Shown here: positions 47,704 through 59,875 of the stretch, piece by piece | How the letters are laid out: every line of letters starts with the position of its first letter | How positions within the stretch are numbered: the stretch's first letter is position 1 | Assembly: GCA_001414485.1 (NCBI GenBank) | Contig: LLEY01000076.1 | Location: 62,001 to 126,000 of the forward strand | DNA from: Calycina herbarum | Taxonomy: Eukaryota; Ascomycota; Leotiomycetes; Helotiales; Pezizellaceae | Direction: 5' to 3' | Length of the DNA stretch: 64,000 bases | Notes under the pieces: generated by a model | What the model saw: only the letters and a program-made list of their open reading frames with translations | Told to the model about the DNA's origin: nothing | The model's database searches: none | Program-made: the position numbers and the translations under genes

Positions 47704-48358
47704 TCACGAGAACTGGTAGGCTGGTATTTCAATGTAATAGTCATTTGTATTTCGTCTTACTTCTGGCTCAAGTGCGGCTTCTCGTGCCTGCATCTCTTCC
47801 CCTGCTTGAACATCTTCTAAATCCGTGATTTGTGGAGGTGTTGGTAAATGTGCCGCTTGCCAGCTTGCTCTCAGCGCCCGAAAGCCGCACTGTAAATTCG
47901 TTCTAGAGGCAGGGATGAAAACGTGTTCATTTTGGAATTGGATATCAAAATCGGCTTGAGCAACAGGATCTTCGGCCAGCCGCTTCTTCTTCCGACCTAT
48001 ATACCCAGTCATCCTTAGCAAATAGCTGTGGGTTTCAACTTACGTAAATGTTTGTTGATCAGTATCGTTCTTCGCAATTCATCATTTAGGTCCAATCTAA
48101 CCGTTCTTTGAGGCCTAGAGCATGGAAAGTCGCGAGAAGTTCCTTCCTTGACATCGTAAAAATTTGCCGCGCCTCCTGCTCATCTGTAGAGGAAACAGTA
48201 TGCCATCCTATATAGAATCGTAGGATTCGAGCTTGTAAATTTGGCTTTCCTCCCGTTGTAGAAAGAAACAGCACCTCTAATAATGAGCGGAGCTCACCTA
48301 GAGACAAATTGTCCGAAATAGTGTTTTCGAAGTAAGGGTTCGTAGTAATTGACATGTT
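47704..48358 (-). pseudogene. Eroded gene of unknown function (SAP-like N-terminus)
   Basis: From ATG near 48356 (MSITTNPYFENTI) the minus strand reads LGELRSLLEVLF ... NLQARILRFYIGW, a SAP-like two-helix pattern, then SRKELLATFHALGLKE. A one-base frame change leads to RLDLNDELRRTILIN and a GTAAGT donor. Downstream another frame (48010-47704) encodes TGYIGRKKKRLAEDP, HVFIPASRTNLQCGFRALRASWQAA and an acidic end. I find no acceptor whose phase joins the two. The segment NLQCGFRALRASW looks conserved-type, but no family name comes to mind. It is either decayed or has an unresolved exon. Confidence 0.45.
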
Positions 48359-48437
48359 GAGAGATAGGTAGAGGTTAATAGTGTTTTCGAAGTAAGGATG
48401 AAAAGGACGGGTTGAGAGATAGGTAGAGGTTGAGGCA
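48326..48437. repeat. Tandem repeat of about 54 bp at the 5' end of the eroded gene
   Basis: The order gttgagagataggtagaggtt - agtgttttcgaagtaagg is present twice in succession, partly truncated. It produces the doubled peptide PYFENTI on the minus strand. Confidence 0.65.
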
Positions 48438-48641
48438 ATTCCGGTGTGGAGTGAATATGCCGATAGGACATATCTCCGCATGACAGTACAACGGTAAATT
48501 TAATGTTATCGGAGCCCGATTGCTCGTGCGACCGTGCAGCCGCGAGCCCACTAGACAAAAACAACGACGAGAACAGTTTCTGCTGCTTGTTACCCACCTA
48601 CCTCATTACCGTTCCTTTCAATGCACAAGCAATATTTAGCA

Positions 48642-49775
48642 ATGGCTACTAGTATTAGAATTGGTCAACGACTCGGAGGAAAAGTTGGAAGCTATTCTGT
48701 TTCTGCGCAGGTCGCGAAAGACATCTGGATTGCCACGTAAGATCCACTTTACCCAAATCAACCTTCGCCTATTTAATTATGCTAGGAAAAGCAACTCTCA
48801 AGCTGGCAAAGTTATCGTTAAGATGGCCCCGCAGGGACGCCTCGAAAACGAAGTTAATGTTCTAAAGCATTTCCGCTCTTGCCCACACATTCGCCACGTA
48901 CTAGACGAAACCGAAACTCCTCCATCTTTGATTCTGCAATACTTAGACGACAATCTACTACATGCATCCAGCGTAAAGACTCTGGAAAGTTCAGACGTGA
49001 AATTTGTAGCAAAAAGAGTGCTCCAAGCAATCCAAGCCTTACATAAAGATGGATACACCCATACTGGTATGTTCACCAAAACTTTACATGCCACCTTATA
49101 TCAGATCTCAATTGTAACTAACACATAGATTTACAGACATCAAACCGGACAACATTCTCGTCAATTATAACACTGGATCATCTGATTTGCTAATGTTCAA
49201 CTAGCTGATTTCGGTGATGTTACTTGGATATATCCCAAGGATTATCTGAAGGTGGGAATGGAAGGACCGCATATGGGAGCTGCTATCTTTAGGAGTCCTG
49301 AGGCTATGATGCAACTTAGATGGGGCCAGTCGACTGATATCTGGTCATTTGGCACAACGGTACGTGATACGAAGAAGACTGCATTCTCTACATTGCGCTC
49401 ACGTTTTTGTAGCTTATAAGTCTCATTTGGGGTCATAATTGGCATATGTTTAAACCAGACCCTAAAGATGCCACGGTTAACGACGAGGATTATCTGATCC
49501 ACATCATCATAAAACAACTAGCTCACTTTGGTCCTATTCCCAAGTCGTATATAAAGCTCATTCCGAGAGAGGATGGTGACAGATGGTCAATTCTAGCCGC
49601 AGCCACCCAATACATTATAGACAACCAGAAGCAAAGGCCGTTCACAATAATTGAGGATGACTGTCTAACATAAGAGGACAGGGAGTTTCTGTTGAAGGTT
49701 ATGAAGTTCGACCCAAGGGACCGTCCAACTGCGAGGGAGTTGTTACAGGATAAGTGGTTCAGTGATGTTCCATAG
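48642..49775 (+). pseudogene. Protein kinase domain gene, frameshifted and with a premature stop
   Basis: The ATG at 48642 gives MATSIRIGQRLGGKVG. A GTAAGA intron joins in phase to KSNSQAGKVIVKMA (VAIK-type lysine). A second intron (donor GTATGT, acceptor TTTACAG) gives HTDIKPDNILVNY, the catalytic loop with T in place of R in HRD. Ten codons later the frame must shift by one base to reach VQLADFGDVTW (DFG). Then PEAMMQLRWGQSTDIWSFG (APE/helix F) and a third intron follow. A TAA at 49671 interrupts the last part before EDREFLLKVMKFDPRDRPTARELL. All subdomains are recognisable, so decay is recent. The function of the intact relative is unknown. Confidence 0.75.
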
Positions 49776-50172
49776 GCAATCATAGTATTCTTGTGCTTGT
49801 AATTGATTGGATGTGACTATTAGAGATTCACGCTGCCTCGTTGTATATAAGGGTTGCTCCGCATTAAAAGAATCTGTCCTTAGGGTATCCAACAAACGAG
49901 ACCAGGAAAGAAACGAAAACCGTAGTTCGAGGACAAATAAGCAAGGTGTCTCTGAAACTAAGCTGGAGAGGTCGTTAATAAGAACACACCCAAAAGATGT
50001 AGGAATGGAAGGGAATACCTACCAAGTCCGGGGTAGCCTTTCTCTCATCAACCAATTTGCGGAAGTAGGCCAGTCTTTTCGCACCAGCCACTCCAGAGGA
50101 CTTTGAATAGATAATGACTAGGGGAGATGACCGGTATTGTGTCAAGAGTATCGTTGGCATGAGACTAAACAT

Positions 50173-50265
50173 AAAGCTGGATTAATCAGGTAATGATTCT
50201 CGGAATTTTGATTTTTCAAGATATCAGCTGGATTTCTATCATCACTAGCAAAAGCAGAAACAAGC
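50173..50265 (+). repeat. Dispersed repeat with inverted core, copy 1
   Basis: Begins aagctggattaatc and ends gcagaaacaagc, as does 50598-50709, but the core at 50212-50244 (ttttcaagatatcagctgg) is in the opposite orientation to the core of copy 2. Confidence 0.65.
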
Positions 50266-50354
50266 ACCGCGTCGAGGGATTTGAAAGGTCCTTTGTAAAA
50301 GAGGAGCTCATTAGAAGTTTGAGATGCGACAAAAAAAATCAGGTCTTTTGAAAG

Positions 50355-50505
50355 TGTCGGTATATTCAAGAGTGAATAAGCACTTCACATGACCTTCTCG
50401 CTTAAGGTCTATTTAAGTAGTTAGGGTAGCTAACTTTACTCGATATGCACGAACGATAATAGACTCTTTTTGCATCACGCTAATGACCACCAAGTCATAC
50501 CAACA
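50355..50505 (+). repeat. Dispersed repeat, copy B (see 28757-28926)
   Basis: Same order of blocks as copy A (TGTCGGTAT, AGCACTTC, CCTTCTCGCTTAA, TATTTAAGTAG, CTCTTTTTGCATCA, GACCACCAAGTCA) with internal length differences. It is not within a recognisable gene. The end contains CTAATGACCACCAAG, which resembles a branch site plus intron acceptor. Confidence 0.75.
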
Positions 50506-50570
50506 GAAAGAGATTTATTTCCTAACCATATGCTGTTCATACGGATATATGATTTGGTGGAGGAATCCTT

Positions 50571-50734
50571 CTTGGTTTAGACAAACTAAGAAAACGTGAA
50601 GCTGGATTAATCCAGTGATGATTATCCGAAGTTTGATTTCGCACTTTATGATAGTAGAAACCTAGCTGATATCTTGAAAAAGGAAGCATAAGCAAAAGAA
50701 GAAACAAGCTTCTTAGTTTAGACAAACTAAGAAA
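50571..50734. repeat. Element flanked by identical palindromes, with repeat copy 2 inside
   Basis: The palindrome cttggtttagacaaactaag at 50571-50590 (one mismatch) recurs as cttagtttagacaaactaag at 50711-50730, both followed by aaaac. Between them lies copy 2 (50598-50709), whose core (50648-50681) is inverted relative to copy 1. The arrangement suggests a small palindrome-bounded element. Confidence 0.55.
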
Positions 50735-52146
50735 ACAATTCGTATCTTTGAGGTGTCTTGCTAAAATATAGTACTACACGTCTGCTTTTTTATAGAGTTA
50801 TAAATTTCACATAGGATATCCGCTTTATTAGGAAGTTATTCTAACACTTATCTTAATTCATTTTGGGATACTCCCTACTCCTTAGTCTTTTACCTACACC
50901 ATTTTTGGGTTCGGTGCGAGGGCCGTGTCGGTCTTTATTACGTGTGAGGATGTGTTGGTGATGATGGGAGAGGAAAGTATATGTTCTAGCACTCCTTTTC
51001 CTGCTTTTTGTCAATTTCTCACAGCTGGTTGAGCAGCCTCTTCAACACCTCAAATAATTACTATTGTGATTTGATAGTTGGTAACTTGGTCTGTTACACG
51101 AACCCTAAATGGTCACTCGGGACGCTCGTACACAGTTCAGCCCTGGTGGCCGGTTTCTCAAAAATACTTCCCCATCCTAAGGTAGCCCTAAATTCCGAGG
51201 AGAGTTGACGGACGGCTAGGAACCTGGATGGTCTATATGATAAGACTGGACGAAAAATTCATTAGAGTAGAGTAGAGTAAGAATCTGTTACTTTACTGGA
51301 CTCAAGTCTACTACTAAGTAACTCTGAGTAACTAAGTAAGGTGTTAATACGCTGAGTAATAGGATACCATTCCCTCGAAACATGATTAAAAGACATAGTC
51401 ACATTATAGATGAGACGAGCGCCTCACCACATATATATACTTCTATCATTACTTTCTTTAACAATCCTTTATTAGCTAAGAGACTTCCTGTTCTGCGTTT
51501 TATTGAAGTTGTGGTTTTATAAGAAAGGTGTGCAGATGTTGAGGGTTGTGTAGGTTGGGAGTAATTTGGGGTGTTTTTGAGGGGTGTCTGGTTTTGGAGA
51601 TGGGGTTTTGGGAGTATCATTGGTGTTATCTGCGCTTGTTGTTGTGGGAAATATATTTCCTATCGAGAGATTAGAGTACGACATTTGAGATATAGATGTT
51701 GAATAAGACGCTACTATTGTTTTGACGCACTTGTAAGTATATTATCCAAATGCATTGTGGAAATTTCAAAGACCTCACATCAGAAGCCAATGTTGAGTAA
51801 ACATCACCCACGAACCTGGTAGGAGGTAATTAGTTTACGAGCCTTCAATGTAATATATTCATGTACCGTCACTGTCGCCAAAAAACGTGGCATTGGGGCG
51901 AAGCATGGAGCATGAATCGTCCGGGTATTCTTCGGTACCCTGTACCTGACGTTTCCCGTACTTTTCATGGACCTTCAATTTCGAGGAGCAGAAACTTCTA
52001 TTTTATTTACATCCTCACGCCATTCTTCTTAGTCATTCGCGATTTATTTTCTTTGTTGTTCAAATCTCACTTTCAAAAGTTTTCAGAACTCTGGCGAGAG
52101 CTCTCAAACTCCTCCCCCATGACCAACAATGCACCCCTCTTATGAA

Positions 52147-54930
52147 ATGGCCACCATGGCCCCTCCCAACGACGAGACCGAAGCGTTTGTTTCCTCCTAC
52201 CTTTTCATATCTCTCTCTAACAAATTACACCAGACCTTTGCTATCTAAATCCCAAGATGCGGACTCAGATACAGACTCTGAGCGCGGGGATTTCGACTCA
52301 GAGGACACGCTGTTTTCTGAAACGCTTTCGGATGTCGAGGATACGCCGGAAGATGGGGAATTCCTCGATCAATTCTCCAAGAACCCTTTTAAACCCTTTG
52401 ATGACCTCCCGGACGAGAATCGGAATATCCTTACTCTGAGGGCGATCTTGGTGGGGTTGCTTTGTGGGGGTTTGGTGAATGCTAGTAATATTTATTTGGG
52501 GCTGAAATCTGGGTGGACTGCTTCGGCGAATATATTCGCGGTATGTTTCTTAACACTTTTGGGGGGGGGTTTTGGGATTTGGGCTGATGGGCTTTTAGTC
52601 TATCGTTGGATTCGCGATGTTGAAATTTACGGCGAGGTATTTCCATGCCATTCCGTGGCTGGGAAATGATTTTGGGGCGAGAGAAAATAATCTCGTTCAA
52701 ACTGTTGCTACGGCTGCAGGGGGGATGAGTAATGTTTTTACCTCTGCTTTTCCTGCCATGTATCAGTTGGGATTGCTTGATACTCCGAGAAATGATTACT
52801 GGAGAATCATCACGCTCACAGCCGTCGGAGGTTTCTTTGGGATTTTCTTTGCTACACCATGTAGGTTAATTCCCAAAATAATTTCGAGGGGTCTTACTGA
52901 TTTATGGAACAGTACGGAAGTTCTTTATTATTTATGTTGCTGAAGAGCTGCATTTGGTTTTCCCGTCATCAGCTGCTACGGCAATCACGATTCGTAGTAT
53001 GCATCTTGCAGCAGAGGGTGGCACTTTAGCGTTGAGGAAGATGCGAGCGTTGAGTTGGGCATTTGTCGCTGCGGCAAGCTTGCGAGTCTTGTCGCAATAC
53101 GCCATGGGATTACTATGGGTAAGCAAAGCTTTCTTGTCGGTTTCCAAGATTTTGCTAATTGGGCTTTCAGGATTGGCACCCATTTACCTGGCTGTTTCTC
53201 CTCAGTGGCGGAGAATGGAAATCTATGATGGTGATCGAGAGCTGGGGATGGTTGATTGAGTGGTCCCCCGCATTTATGGGGAGTGGAATGCTTGCTGGTA
53301 TCAACGTTTCCGTTTCATACTATATGGGTAGCATGCTCGCCTGGTGTGTATTTTCTAATCATGGCCTTCGAGGTTTTGAGAACTAATCGCAAATAGGGGG
53401 ATTGTCGGGCCTTTACTAGTTTATAAAGGCATTGCATTTGGTCACTTGGCTACTGAGGATCCAAAATGGGACGGATTTATGAATTACAATTCTCTCTCTG
53501 GGGAGTACACCACGTCAGATCACCCAAGTCCAAGGTGGGTGTTCTCCAAGTTCTTTCCTCTTTCTTTCGGTTTGTTTTGGGAGGACTGAGACATTGTTTC
53601 CTCCTCAGACAACTCATTACAACCCTGTTTACTCGCCGATTTCCTTAAACATACTTCTATAATTGGCAATACTGACTCCGAGATTATCCGCAGATATTGG
53701 CTTCTTTGGCCTGGCGTTTTGGGGATGGTCGTGGTATCTTTCACTGAACTTTTATGCCAATGGCGTATTTTCTGGTTAACTGGAAAAGTATTTTGGAGAG
53801 TAATTGCACGTTTTGTCACGGCGATACGAACTGACAACCGAATGCGACCTGCTGATAGGGATGAGACAGAGGGGAAAGAGTCAGAAAAAACCAGTGAAGA
53901 TGAGACCGATATTGTCACCACATGGATGTGGCTTCCTGGTCTTGTAACTGTTGTGGTTTTATCTTGTTTGGTGATGAGTGTTCAATATGATATGGCGGTC
54001 AAGGAGACACTTTTGGCGCTTTTTCTCACAGCGTTCTTTTCGTTCTTGGCTATTCAATCTACTGGCGCGACGGGTAAGTCAAAACTCCCTTGGTGCTCAA
54101 GTTGACTTATACTAACTGCTTCAGATATCACACCTTTGACTGCAGCCTCAAAGGCATCTCAAATAGTATTAGGTGCGGCTACTAAAAATCAAGGATGGTC
54201 GGTACCAGATATGCAACGCATGAATCTTTTGGGAGGAGCTCTTGCCAGCGTAGGGGCGAGCCAAGCTGCTGGTGAGTAAAATCAAAACACTTCTTTACTT
54301 ACAGTTGCTGACAACAGCGCAGATCTCGTGGGTGACTTCAGAGTCGGCTTTCTCCTCCGCACCTCACCCCGTCTCCAGTGGTTCGGCCAAGCAATAGGAA
54401 CCATTTTCGCCATATTTCTAGCCCCAGCAACCTACGTACTCTTCTCCATAGCATACCCTTGCATCAACGATGCAAATGCCCAAACCTGCGCCTTCGATAT
54501 TCCATCCGTCTCTGCCTGGCGAGCCGTCGCAGTCGCCGTCACCGCTCCAGACTTTCCGATTCCCCCTTCGAGTCGAACATTTTCCATCCTCTTCGCTCTC
54601 TTTGGCGCCATCATGGTGCTCATCCGACACATCCTGTGGACCGGTAAACGAGAATGGATGAGAGCTTATCATCCAAATATGATGGTGGTAGCGCTTGCTT
54701 TTATCATCCCAGCGACGGTTTATGGATTGGCGATGTTGATGGGTGCAATTTTGGGATGGATCTGGAATAAGAGGAACCCAAGGAGTTTTGGGTGTTATGG
54801 GTATGGAGTTGCGGCGGGGTTCATGGCGGGGGAGGGAATTGGGGGTGTTGTTAATGCTGTTTTTCAGATATTGGGGCTTTCAGGGGATGTTTATGGTGCG
54901 ACGGTTGGGTGTCCGGCTGGGATGTGTTAG
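52147..54930 (+). CDS. OPT-family (YSL/oligopeptide) transporter, 752 aa, nine exons
   Basis: Exons: 52147-52184, 52234-52540, 52599-52860, 52913-53118, 53171-53343, 53397-53534, 53694-54073, 54125-54271 and 54323-54930. All introns are 49-58 bp except one of 159 bp, and all phases agree. The start is [13 protein letters not shown]; the ATG five bases upstream is in the wrong frame. A cytosolic acidic N-terminus precedes about 14 membrane helices. Typical OPT segments are [40 protein letters not shown] and [19 protein letters not shown]. Family knowledge: proton-coupled uptake of oligopeptides or metal chelates. The segment FPSSAATA and lack of NPG/KIPPR motifs as I know them point to the YSL-like branch (inference). 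No signal for regulation is visible. Confidence 0.9.
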
Positions 54931-55945
54931 AAGTTGGGACTTTGGCGTTGAAAGTTAGATAGATTAGAAGATCAATTTAGATGAAAGATACTTTTGGAGT
55001 ACATTTCGTACATATATTAAAGATTGAGGCTCTTGTATGATTCTCGGTGATTTGTTGTTAAGAAAAATGGCCACGTGTTTGGGCGTCGATTTCGTGCTCG
55101 CGCCACTCTTAACAAACGCGCTGTTCTTCGTACGGATCCCAAAATAAAAACATAGGAAGGATAAACATGATAAGGAGGGAGTTTCTACAGGCAGACGATT
55201 AGCCAAATTTCCTGCTTCTTCTTTGTCTTATATTACAAGATTTATAAAGTCAATATATCAAAACAGTGATTGAAATAGTTGTAGCTATCTCATAGCCGTC
55301 GCCGGCCCATAACTAAAATCAAAATTACTCTTATATCTTACAAGTGCTACTACTAGCGCGTTTCTTTAAGAACAGCAAAACGGGAAAGTAGTACGTTTCC
55401 ACGTGATTTCTGGTATATACTTTCCGAGAAAATGATCTTTCAACTATTTCTCCCTTCATCTCCACCTTCTCTACTACCTCTGCGTTTTTGTAACTAGCCA
55501 GGCACATTTGACTAACACAACTCGAAGTCTCTCAAGAATGAAGTTTGTTAATACTTTCGCAGTATGATAAGACTGTGGTCTCAACTTTTTCATGATGTAG
55601 CAAATCCATAGCTAGGAAAACCAACTCTTGGTTTTTTATATGAACACAGAGTTAAGACCAAATGATATTCGCCAAATGATATTCGACGGATGGTTTCTCA
55701 GCTATGTGTGGTTGGAATTCTGCAAGTAAACTTGGGACACCTACATCTTTTACTACAATGAAGTGGTTTCCAAAGTTGCTGGATTTGGCTCCAGGGGTTG
55801 AGAATCTGACTTTGTAGAACCTCCATGGTATTATTTCAGGTAAAAAAGAAGATTTTAATGCCAAGTAATTGTGACAGAAGTCTTGCTTACTAGGCGTCGG
55901 TTGTCGAATATATGGCTAACCCGAATACTATTCTTCAATTCAATA
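54931..55945. other. Intergenic stretch downstream of the OPT gene
   Basis: AT-rich, no protein-like frame. A doubled atgatattcg(a/c) occurs at about 55661-55690. Confidence 0.45.
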
Positions 55946-57030
55946 TCAACACAATAGACAACGTCTATCTCATCAACTACCAAGGTGGCTCCTTCCTTCT
56001 CAATGTCGCTCCAAATTTCCACAAAATGAGTGGAGCAGGAACTCCAAGCGCTAGAGAAAAGAACGCCAAAGTGTTAATTCCCCATCCATAACCTAGACTG
56101 ACATACATCTGCGGAGCGAAAATAGGAAGGGTGAAAGCGAGGACACTCCTCAAAGCCTGCGATTCCGCAGAAACGGAAGCAGTGTATTTCGGATATGCAT
56201 CCATAATATAAGCTTGCATAGCTTGAGTTCCTAAAATGCAACCACATAAAAATACACCGGCGCCAATATCAGTTACAATCCACTACAACCAATTAGTAAA
56301 CTGTTTCTCTTTGACGAAGCGAGAAGAAAATTCTCATATGAACGAGAGTGCCGAGTTGGGAAGGAAAATAAAAGCCACTTACTTACATGTAACTTATATT
56401 GGGCACTCCAACCATACAAGCATAGTCCGACCAGGATCAGCACACAACCAGGAACTTGTGAGATCTTCACTAATTTCGTTGATTGCTGGTGCCATCATCT
56501 GCAGGATCTTCAAGTCAGTATACTTTGGGCATATTCGAGGAGTAGATGGAGCAAGTTTATGAGGAATGTCTTAGCTATGGGATTTACCCAAAGAAGAAAT
56601 TTACTAAGAGAAGTTGGGTACCAATTTAATAGATCTTCTGGGTCGGGTACATTGAATGTCACCTAATAAGGTTGGAAATCCGATAATTTGATTTGAACAA
56701 TCTTTACTTGGAAAACTTACGATGTAAGGATCCAATGCTTCTGTAATCTCTGATTTCTCAGTGATAATATCTTTCTCGTGTTTTGGCACTTGAGGAATTG
56801 AGTCTGGAGGAATCGAGCCCATCCAACCCAAAGATTGATCCATTCGATGATCCATTCGAACCCAGAGTAGTGATCTCATGTTCAACTTTTTCCGCCGACT
56901 TATGTGGTTGAGACAGGTGATTTGGAATTAGCAATACAATTTTGAAGATATAAAATATCCAAGTGAAGTAACGAAAAATAGTCCTGCTTTCCTTTATTGA
57001 AGTAGTTTCAAGAAACTCCGGAAACACTGT
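55946..57030 (-). pseudogene. Remnant of a major facilitator (DHA1-type) drug/proton antiporter
   Basis: Minus-strand fragments in order: an N-terminal cytosolic part (about 56885-56650, DPYIVSFPSKDCSNQI), a membrane piece VPGCVLILVGLCLYGWSAQYKLH (about 56460-56390), and the C-terminal part 56219-55977 (QAYIMDAYPKYTASVSAESQALRSVLAF, PIFAPQMYVSLGYGWGINTLAF, LILWKFG). The latter two are typical of helices 10-12 of fungal DHA1 MFS proteins. Nearly all of helices 1-9, including the RXGRR loop, is missing. The remaining parts are in different frames with stops between them. Confidence 0.65.
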
Positions 57031-57189
57031 ACTCGGGCAAGTTTACTAGACAACCAACAAAAACCGCACTTGGCAGATCAATCATTCCATATTCAAGGAT
57101 TGCTGGACGTCACAGTTAGCCCCTTTCAAGGCAACATCTCATACCACCATACTCCGTACCGAATCATGAAATTTACGTAAATCAAAAAC

Positions 57190-58130
57190 ACTCCTTTACA
57201 TTTTGAAGAAGTCTATGGAGATTACACAGAAGAATTGAGAAGAATTATCAGAGATGCAGATGCAGGAGCATTCTTTGACGATTCTCTGCCAAATCCAACT
57301 TTAGACACAAACAAACTATCTTTGAATCATCGCAATTAATAATTGCATTGGATTTTCCGGAAGCCATGATCCCAAGTTCTTCCATCCAAAAATTTATCGA
57401 AGAAGAAAATACTCACCTTTATATCACAAGTCTTGGAATAAATCATCCAACTTTTCCAGTGTTTTGCTTTTGAGGATGTAAACAGACTCCGAAATCTTGA
57501 AGACTTAAAAAATGGCACATTGCCTACATTATCAGCAAAGCGCGATCAAGGGGATCCCACAACCTACGTAGGGGTTCAGCCAAACAAAACAATGCCTGGG
57601 AACAACCCTATGAATTCCCAACAACTCAACAACCTCAAATTCCACAAACAACTTGAAAACACTGGCGGAACAGAAGGCTCATTATCTCCCAGCGACGGCC
57701 TTGAAAGTAGATTTAGGCAAGCCCTTGACATGATTTCCAACCCTGGATTCGAAGTTTTTGACAACCTAGCAATCCAAAAGCTGCAACAGACAAATGCTAC
57801 AATTCCTATTCATACTTCAAGAATAGACCACCAGCTGGGGCAATCATGAAGCACACCGACATTTGAAACAAAGTTCGCCGCCTTGGGAAACTTCTACATG
57901 GAGTGGTGGTGAGTGACAATTTTAAGCGTGATATTATGATGGGGGATTGGCGAAGGCGGTCAAGTAGGAAAGAGGTGTTTTGGCAAGAGATTTCTTGACG
58001 TTGACGGAGTTTGCGAGGAATGCGAGGGTTACACAGGCGCAAGGAACGAGAGCTGTGTTGGCTTTTTTGTATATGCTTGATCTTGGAAACACGACCGCGA
58101 AAGAGTGGTCATGACATGGAATGGGATTTT
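57190..58130 (+). pseudogene. Eroded coding remnant, unrecognised
   Basis: Three plus-strand pieces have protein-like composition: about 57214-57340 (YTEELRRIIRDADAGAFFDDSL), 57505-57849 (109 aa with EGSLSPSDGLESRFRQALDM), and about 57980-58115 (FLTLTEFARNARVTQAQGTRA). They lie in different frames with stops between, and none starts with a good ATG. They may come from one gene. No family recognised. Confidence 0.3.
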
Positions 58131-58277
58131 ATAAGTCGAAACTAGAAGGTGCTTTGACGGACGGATCGAGAAATTGGGGGTTGTATTATTCTAGAAAGTA
58201 GCATTTAGACAACTTGGGGAACATCAAAAACTGGAAATTGGATGCCCTAGATCTTATAAAACACGAGATGATTGCGC

Positions 58278-58535
58278 CCTCTACGGGGACGGAAAAACGG
58301 TTCCATTTTATTCCCATGCCGCAACCTCTAAAATACTAGCAACGCAATTAAAAGTTATTAGGAAAAAATGGAATAAACCTAGAACTAATTTTTGATACCT
58401 AATTAATCATGAAACAAAACTACTTCTGTTTTAGTTATTATGTCATAGTTATATTTCTAGTTCAAGACTATATTTCTAGTTCAAGACTATTTTTCAAGAG
58501 AACAAAGTAGAACTGTTTTTCCGTCCCCGTAGAGG
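58278..58535. mobile_element. 258-bp MITE-like element with 26-bp terminal inverted repeats
   Basis: The left end CCTCTACGGGGACGGAAAAA and the right end, its reverse complement, match over about 26 bp with one mismatch. The interior is AT-rich and non-coding and contains a 19-20 bp tandem repeat (tatttctagttcaagacta twice). The flanks GCGC and CGCC may be part of a target duplication. Non-autonomous DNA element by structure; no transposase is seen in this window. Confidence 0.8.
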
Positions 58536-59875
58536 CGCCTTCAGTCATATCATTGGCAGGAACGGATGGTTTCAGGCGGTTGCAGCCTTTATAGCTTTCT
58601 TGTCCAAAAAGAGTTTGATATCACTACAGCATATGTCCATGGATAGAACGCTGTGCTAATATTTCAGAGTGAGATATTTGCGAATGAGATATTTCCGAGT
58701 AGGTAGTATTCCCGAGAGACATTCCAGGAGATACTCAAGAATTATTTCCGAGCAACTAGTATAGATATTTCTAAGTGATTGAGATATTTCCGAGGTGATA
58801 TGCCAAAGAAAATCTTCGAGTGATATCTAGCCTGAGGCACAAATATCAACGGCGCCAATGTTGTCAGGCCGCGAAAATACCTTTTCCCCTCCTCCAAAGA
58901 CATCACAAAACTACAGCACCTTAACGACCTGAAGCAATCCGCTCATTTTCTCGTCATTTTCTATTGCCCTAGCTGAGTTGCACCACCAAAAGCATCGGGA
59001 TCATGAGCGGCCCGTTCACTCTCACGCTTGAGGAAACCCAACGCCTCCTTCCCGAACCTTTGCATCATCTCCTACCTCAGCAAACGGAGCGTGCCACAAG
59101 AGTCTGATCTCAAAAACAGCTACTCCGCCCTCAATAAGGCAAATGCGCAGTGAGCATAGTTCAAAGCAATGCTGTAATGGCCACTAGGCCGGCGAAACGC
59201 AAAGCAGTCCGTATTCGAAGTGACCGCTAAATCTACGGCTGAAGCTGCGAGGCTGAGACAACTTGGATGAATATAGATGAGTACACGATGGTTTCATTCA
59301 ACTTCTGCTATAGCAAGTCCTTATTGGGTAGTTTGGCTCCTCGGAAACTTCCGTTTCATGCTGCCACTCCAGCCTTGCGCCTCAGCGATGGTCAATCTGC
59401 CAGGCGGCCAAGATCTCAGAGTCAACTCTGTAGTCATAAAAGGGCGGAGCCGAAAAGAGGGGTTGCTTTGAATCAGCTATTCTCCATCTAAGGCTGAGAT
59501 TCTTTGGGTGGGATATTCCCGTCTTGCCTTGGCTGGAGGTGGCTTGAAAAGACCAGCCAATCCAACACCAGTTACCTTTCGGATTTTCTCAGCCAAGTTG
59601 TTCGTTATCAACTTGGGACTTAAAAAATACTCACACGGCAAGCATAGCCTCCACCTACCACTGAAAATTTGACCAGAAAACTATTCCAGCTCGCCAACGT
59701 ATGATTGATGGCATGTCCCAAGTGGGAAATTTCGTGTTCAACCCAGCCCTCGAAATTCATTGAAGTACTCTGCTTTTCTCCATAGTTTGCATCCTTTTAC
59801 TTTTGAATATCATCCTCTTCCTATATTCTTCTCCTATATTCCTTTAGTGATCACATTCGCTCAACTCACATCAAA
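58536..59875. other. Intergenic stretch upstream of the metalloprotease
   Basis: At 58665-58800 the motif gagatatttccgag recurs four to five times with variation. At 59003-59110 a short open frame from ATG (MSGPFTLTLEETQRLLPEPLHH) is followed by stops and a shifted SDLKNSYSALNKANAQ, possibly a gene remnant. The frame at 59267-59491 is not protein-like. Confidence 0.4.

Larger units (their letters stand above)
49776..52146. other. Repeat-rich gap of 2.4 kb
   Basis: Contains copy B of the dispersed repeat, a pair of direct repeats with an inverted core (50173-50265 and 50598-50709), and paired palindromes at 50571 and 50711. A gtagagtagagtaa / ctaagtaac low-complexity part lies at about 51265-51345. 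No intact gene seen. The right end is the promoter of the OPT transporter. Confidence 0.5.
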
